Source: Acidobacteriota bacterium
GTDB lineage: Bacteria; Acidobacteriota; Polarisedimenticolia; Gp22-AA2
NCBI GenBank assembly: GCA_016177515.1
Contig: JACOUZ010000195.1
Span: forward strand, 1-7,634
DNA: 7,634 nucleotides
Reading direction: 5' to 3'
Shown: positions 4,990 to 7,634 of the stretch, in pieces
Layout of the letters: each line of letters starts with the position of its first letter
How positions within the stretch are numbered: the first letter of the stretch is position 1
Program-made: the position numbers and the translations under genes
Notes under the pieces: generated by a model
The model's input: only the letters and a program-made list of their open reading frames with translations
What the model was told of the DNA's origin: nothing
The model's database searches: none

Positions 4990-7139
4990 AGGGTCGCCGG
5001 CCGGCCCTTCTTGCCTGTCCGCTCCTCGCCCTCCTGCTCTACCTTCCGACCCTCGGACACGATTTCGTGTTCGACGACCGTGGGATGATCGAAGCCAACC
5101 CGCTGATGCACGACATCGGCGCCCTGCCGAGGCTTCTAGTCAACCCTTACTGGAACGTGCCGCAGCATTCCCGCACCCTTTACCGCCCGCTGACGAGCGT
5201 GTCGTTGGCCCTCGATCGAGCGGTCTCCGGCATGCGACCTGCCTGGTTCCATGCGGTCAATGCGCTCCTGCACGCCCTTGCCACCCTTCTCGTGACCCGG
5301 CTGGCGCTTGGTCTTCTGCCCGGCCGGCCGGCCGGCGCGGTGGTGACCGGGGCGCTGTTCGCCGTGCACCCCGTGCACGTCGAGGCGGTGGCCGGCATCG
5401 TCGGCCGGGCCGAGATCCTGGCGGCGATCGGTGTCCTGTCTGCGGTCCTCTGCCACCGCCGCGCCCTTCTGGCAGTCCCGGGGCGCGGCGGGTGGTGGAC
5501 GGCCGCCGCCTGGGCCTCGGCCCTCGGCGGCGTGCTCGCCAAGGAGTCGGCCATCGTCGCACCGGCGATCGTCCTGCTGGCGGAGAGAGCGATGCCGGAA
5601 GCGCGCCGGGCACCTCCGCTCCGCCGGACGAGGCTCTATGCCGGATATGCGATCGTCACCGCGGTCTACCTCGGGGCCCGGGCCGGAGTCCTGGGAACGA
5701 TCGGAATCGGCCAGCCGATTCCCTTCGTCGACAATCCCGCTGCCGCGGCCGGACCGCTCGCCGGCCGACTCACGGGACTCGGCACACTGGCGCGCTATGT
5801 GCGCCTCCTCCTCTGGCCCCGGACGCTGTCGGCCGACTATTCCTACGATCAGATCCCGGTCATCCGCACGATCTTCGATCCGCTGGCCGTCATGGGCCTC
5901 CTGGTTCTCATCGCGGTTGTCGCCGTGGGTGTCTGGCTGCTGCGCCGGGTCCCGGTGTGCGGATTCGCCCTGCTGTTCATGGCGGCGAGCGCCTGCCTGA
6001 CGACCAACGTCGTCCTTTTCATCGGGACACTGCTGGCGGAAAGGTTGATGTACCTGCCCACCCTGGGGTTGTGCCTGGTGGCCGGCTGGGCGGTCGATCG
6101 GGCCCCGGGACGGCAGTCCCGGCGGCTGGCGGCCGGCGTCGCCGCGGTCGCCATCCTGATCCTCGCCGCGCGCTCCTGGGCGCGCATTCCGGAGTGGAGG
6201 AACGACTTCGCTCTCTACAGCAGCGCGGCCAGGGTCTCTCCCCGCTGCGCTCGCATTCGCTACAACCTGGGCAACGGCCACCTGAAGGCCGGCCGCTACG
6301 CCGACGCCGAGGAGAACTACAGGGCGGCGCTCCGGATCTATCCGGATTTCCAGGATGCGCGCGTCAACCTGGGGATGGCGCTCCTGCAGCAGCGCCGTCC
6401 GCTGGAAGCGCTGGAGTTGCTCGAGCGCGCCGCGGGCCTGGATCCGCGCAGTGCGGACCTCGCCGTGAACCTCGGGACGGCCTACCGGGCGGCGGGCGAC
6501 GACTTCCGAGCGGAGGCGGCCTTCCGCCGTGCGCTCGAGCTCGACCCGCGATCGGCCCGCGCCTGGAACAACCTGGGATCGATCGAACTCCGGCGCGGGA
6601 ACCCGCAGGCGGCGACATCCAACCTCGCGCGGGCGGTCCAGATCGAGCCCGGCATGGCCATCTTCCGCATCAACCTCGCGGATGCCCTGAACGCCGCGTC
6701 GCGTAAGAGCGAGGCGGCGGAGCAGTTCCGGGAGGCGTCCCGGATCGATCCGGATCTTGCCGAGTCGCACCGCGGTCTGGGGGAGGTGGCCCTGGATCAA
6801 GGGAGCCTGGACATCGCCGAGCGGGAATTCCGGGTGGCGTCCGAGGCGAAGGAGCCATCGGCCCGGGCCGCCAATTTTCTGGGGTACCTTCTGGCTCTCC
6901 GGGGCCGCTTCACGGAGGCGGCCGGACAATACGAAAAGGCGATCGCGATCGATCCGGGCCTGGCCGACGCACACCGCAGCCTGGGACTCCTGTACTCCCA
7001 GAGGATCGGCGATCCGGCGCGCGCGATCGAGCACCTCGAGGCAGCGCTCCGGCTGGATCCGGGCCAGGCTCAGGCCGCGGAACTGCGAATTCTCCTGCAC
7101 AGGCTTGAGGGAAGGATGGGGAAGGACGGGGGGAGCTAG
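4986..7139 (+). CDS. TMTC-like (DUF1736) polytopic membrane protein with eight C-terminal TPRs, putative GT-C glycosyltransferase
   Basis: A 717-residue protein. TTG 4986 is chosen because it overlaps the previous stop (TTGA), GGAG (4971-4974) lies 11 bases upstream, and a membrane segment follows at once (about 7-23). The N-terminal 400 residues carry roughly ten hydrophobic segments and the landmarks of the TMTC family: HDFVFDD (25-31, acidic pair in the first outer loop, as in GT-C enzymes), YRPLTSVSLALD (66-77), LFAVHPVHVEAVAGIVGRAE (124-143), AKESAI (185-190), LSADYSYDQIP (281-291, DUF1736 region) and AERLMYLPTLGLCLVAGW (351-368). Residues about 421-693 form eight consecutive 34-residue TPRs. 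Family knowledge: animal TMTC1-4 are O-mannosyltransferases for cadherin-type beta-sandwich domains; the role of bacterial members is largely unknown. The activity here is inferred; the architecture is seen. It is the second gene of a two-gene unit. Confidence 0.9.
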   Translation: MKGRRPALLACPLLALLLYLPTLGHDFVFDDRGMIEANPLMHDIGALPRLLVNPYWNVPQHSRTLYRPLTSVSLALDRAVSGMRPAWFHAVNALLHALATLLVTRLALGLLPGRPAGAVVTGALFAVHPVHVEAVAGIVGRAEILAAIGVLSAVLCHRRALLAVPGRGGWWTAAAWASALGGVLAKESAIVAPAIVLLAERAMPEARRAPPLRRTRLYAGYAIVTAVYLGARAGVLGTIGIGQPIPFVDNPAAAAGPLAGRLTGLGTLARYVRLLLWPRTLSADYSYDQIPVIRTIFDPLAVMGLLVLIAVVAVGVWLLRRVPVCGFALLFMAASACLTTNVVLFIGTLLAERLMYLPTLGLCLVAGWAVDRAPGRQSRRLAAGVAAVAILILAARSWARIPEWRNDFALYSSAARVSPRCARIRYNLGNGHLKAGRYADAEENYRAALRIYPDFQDARVNLGMALLQQRRPLEALELLERAAGLDPRSADLAVNLGTAYRAAGDDFRAEAAFRRALELDPRSARAWNNLGSIELRRGNPQAATSNLARAVQIEPGMAIFRINLADALNAASRKSEAAEQFREASRIDPDLAESHRGLGEVALDQGSLDIAEREFRVASEAKEPSARAANFLGYLLALRGRFTEAAGQYEKAIAIDPGLADAHRSLGLLYSQRIGDPARAIEHLEAALRLDPGQAQAAELRILLHRLEGRMGKDGGS

Positions 7140-7172
7140 GAGCCGGCACCGCTGCCTGGACAGGCTCCTGGC
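7135..7172. terminator. Stem-loop filling the convergent gap, possible bidirectional terminator
   Basis: GCTAGGAGCC (7135-7144) pairs with GGCTCCTGGC (7163-7172) as ten pairs with one G-U, and GGCA/TGCC (7145-7148 with 7153-7156) could extend it inward. The stem includes the TAG stop of the TPR gene and ends one base before the stop of the DsbA-like gene. No T-run follows on either strand, so it would be an atypical terminator. Confidence 0.35.
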
Positions 7173-7634
7173 CTACGGGCTGCCCGGCGTTTTGGCGGCG
7201 GCGGTCGGTTTTCTGGGGGCCGGCGGAGGAGAGCCCTTCGCAGCAGCGAGCTCCTCCAGGATCACCTTCTTGAATCCTTCGAACGAGCGATCCTGCACCC
7301 GCTTGCCGTTGATGAACAGGGTGGGTGTCCCGAGAACCCTGGCGGCGGCCCCGTCGGCGATGTCCTTCTGCACCTGGGCCTCATGCTGGCCGGACTGCAT
7401 GGCCTTCTCGAACTCCGCCGGGTTCAGCCCGATCTCCCGGGCCCATTTCTTGATGTTCTCCTCGTTGATGGCGGTGAAGTTCTGAAACATCTTGTCATGC
7501 AGTGGCCAGAATTTCCCCTGCGCGTTCGCCGCCATGGATGCGACCGCCGCCTGGCGGGCATACTGGTGGATGTTGAGGGGGAATTGCTTGAAGACCAGTT
7601 TCACTTCCTTTGGGAATGCCTTCAGAACCTGATC
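7173..7634 (-). CDS. DsbA-like thioredoxin-fold protein, C-terminal part (5' end beyond the window)
   Basis: 153 codons are visible, ending at TAG 7173-7175. The frame stays open to the last base of the window, so the gene enters from the right. The GTG at 7602-7604 is internal, because the preceding residues (DQVLKAFPKE) continue the family pattern into VKLVFKQFPLNIHQYA. The visible part has the DsbA helical insertion (AAVASMAANAQGKFWPLHD, then EENIKKWAREIGLNPAEFEK) and the cis-proline loop GTPTLFINGK (102-111 of the visible residues), followed by the last strand and helix. It closes with a low-complexity Ala/Pro/Lys tail (about 130-153). This is the DSBA/Thioredoxin_4 type, probably periplasmic or membrane-anchored and acting on disulfides. 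The active-site CxxC would lie upstream and cannot be seen, so redox activity is inferred. It is convergent with the TPR gene, 33 bases apart. Confidence 0.92.
   Translation of the reverse strand, partial: DQVLKAFPKEVKLVFKQFPLNIHQYARQAAVASMAANAQGKFWPLHDKMFQNFTAINEENIKKWAREIGLNPAEFEKAMQSGQHEAQVQKDIADGAAARVLGTPTLFINGKRVQDRSFEGFKKVILEELAAAKGSPPPAPRKPTAAAKTPGSP

Noticed and set aside
5136..7100. 654-codon open frame on the - strand antisense to the TMTC/TPR gene
   Set aside because: The + strand encodes clear membrane segments and eight TPRs. The antisense frame gives Arg/Gly/Gln-rich sequence without domains.
7602..7604. GTG on the - strand as the start of the DsbA-like gene
   Set aside because: The frame continues to the window edge with family-like sequence, and the domain would lack its CxxC half if it began here.

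Overview
This is a high-GC bacterial window. GC-ending codons dominate the coding regions, intergenic gaps are short, and starts include GTG and TTG. The MutS2 variant (a C-terminal Smr domain without the LDLR motif) and the TMTC-like membrane/TPR protein would fit Acidobacteriota or a similar environmental high-GC lineage. That placement is an impression, not a demonstrated assignment.

Layout, left to right. (1) The last 60 codons of an unrecognised gene (1-183, +). (2) A 417-base stretch with no supportable gene (184-600), GC-rich and hairpin-prone in its first half. (3) An exported 268-residue protein (601-1407, +) with an SH3-like N-terminal segment and a carboxypeptidase-regulatory-like beta-sandwich that a helical segment appears to interrupt. 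(4) Convergent to it, a complete mutS2 (1437-3806, -). (5) A gene-poor 331-base interval (3807-4137). It holds a consensus sigma-70 promoter, then about 200 bases that can fold into one long rod closed by a perfect 16-bp inverted repeat. This is a candidate 6S-like structured RNA and the most interesting element here. A second strong promoter follows just before the next gene. (6) A two-gene unit (4138-7139, +): an exported beta-rich protein of unknown function, overlapping by 4 bases a 717-residue membrane protein of the TMTC/DUF1736 kind with eight C-terminal TPRs. (7) Convergent to it, the 3' part of a DsbA-like thioredoxin-fold gene (7173-7634, -), which runs off the right edge.

How they may fit together: mutS2 is a stand-alone recombination/ribosome-rescue gene, divergent from the candidate RNA. 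The two-gene unit is envelope-related. In animals TMTC proteins O-mannosylate beta-sandwich (cadherin) domains, so the coupled exported beta-rich protein could be a substrate or partner; this is a hypothesis only. The DsbA-like protein also points to the envelope but belongs to a separate transcription unit.
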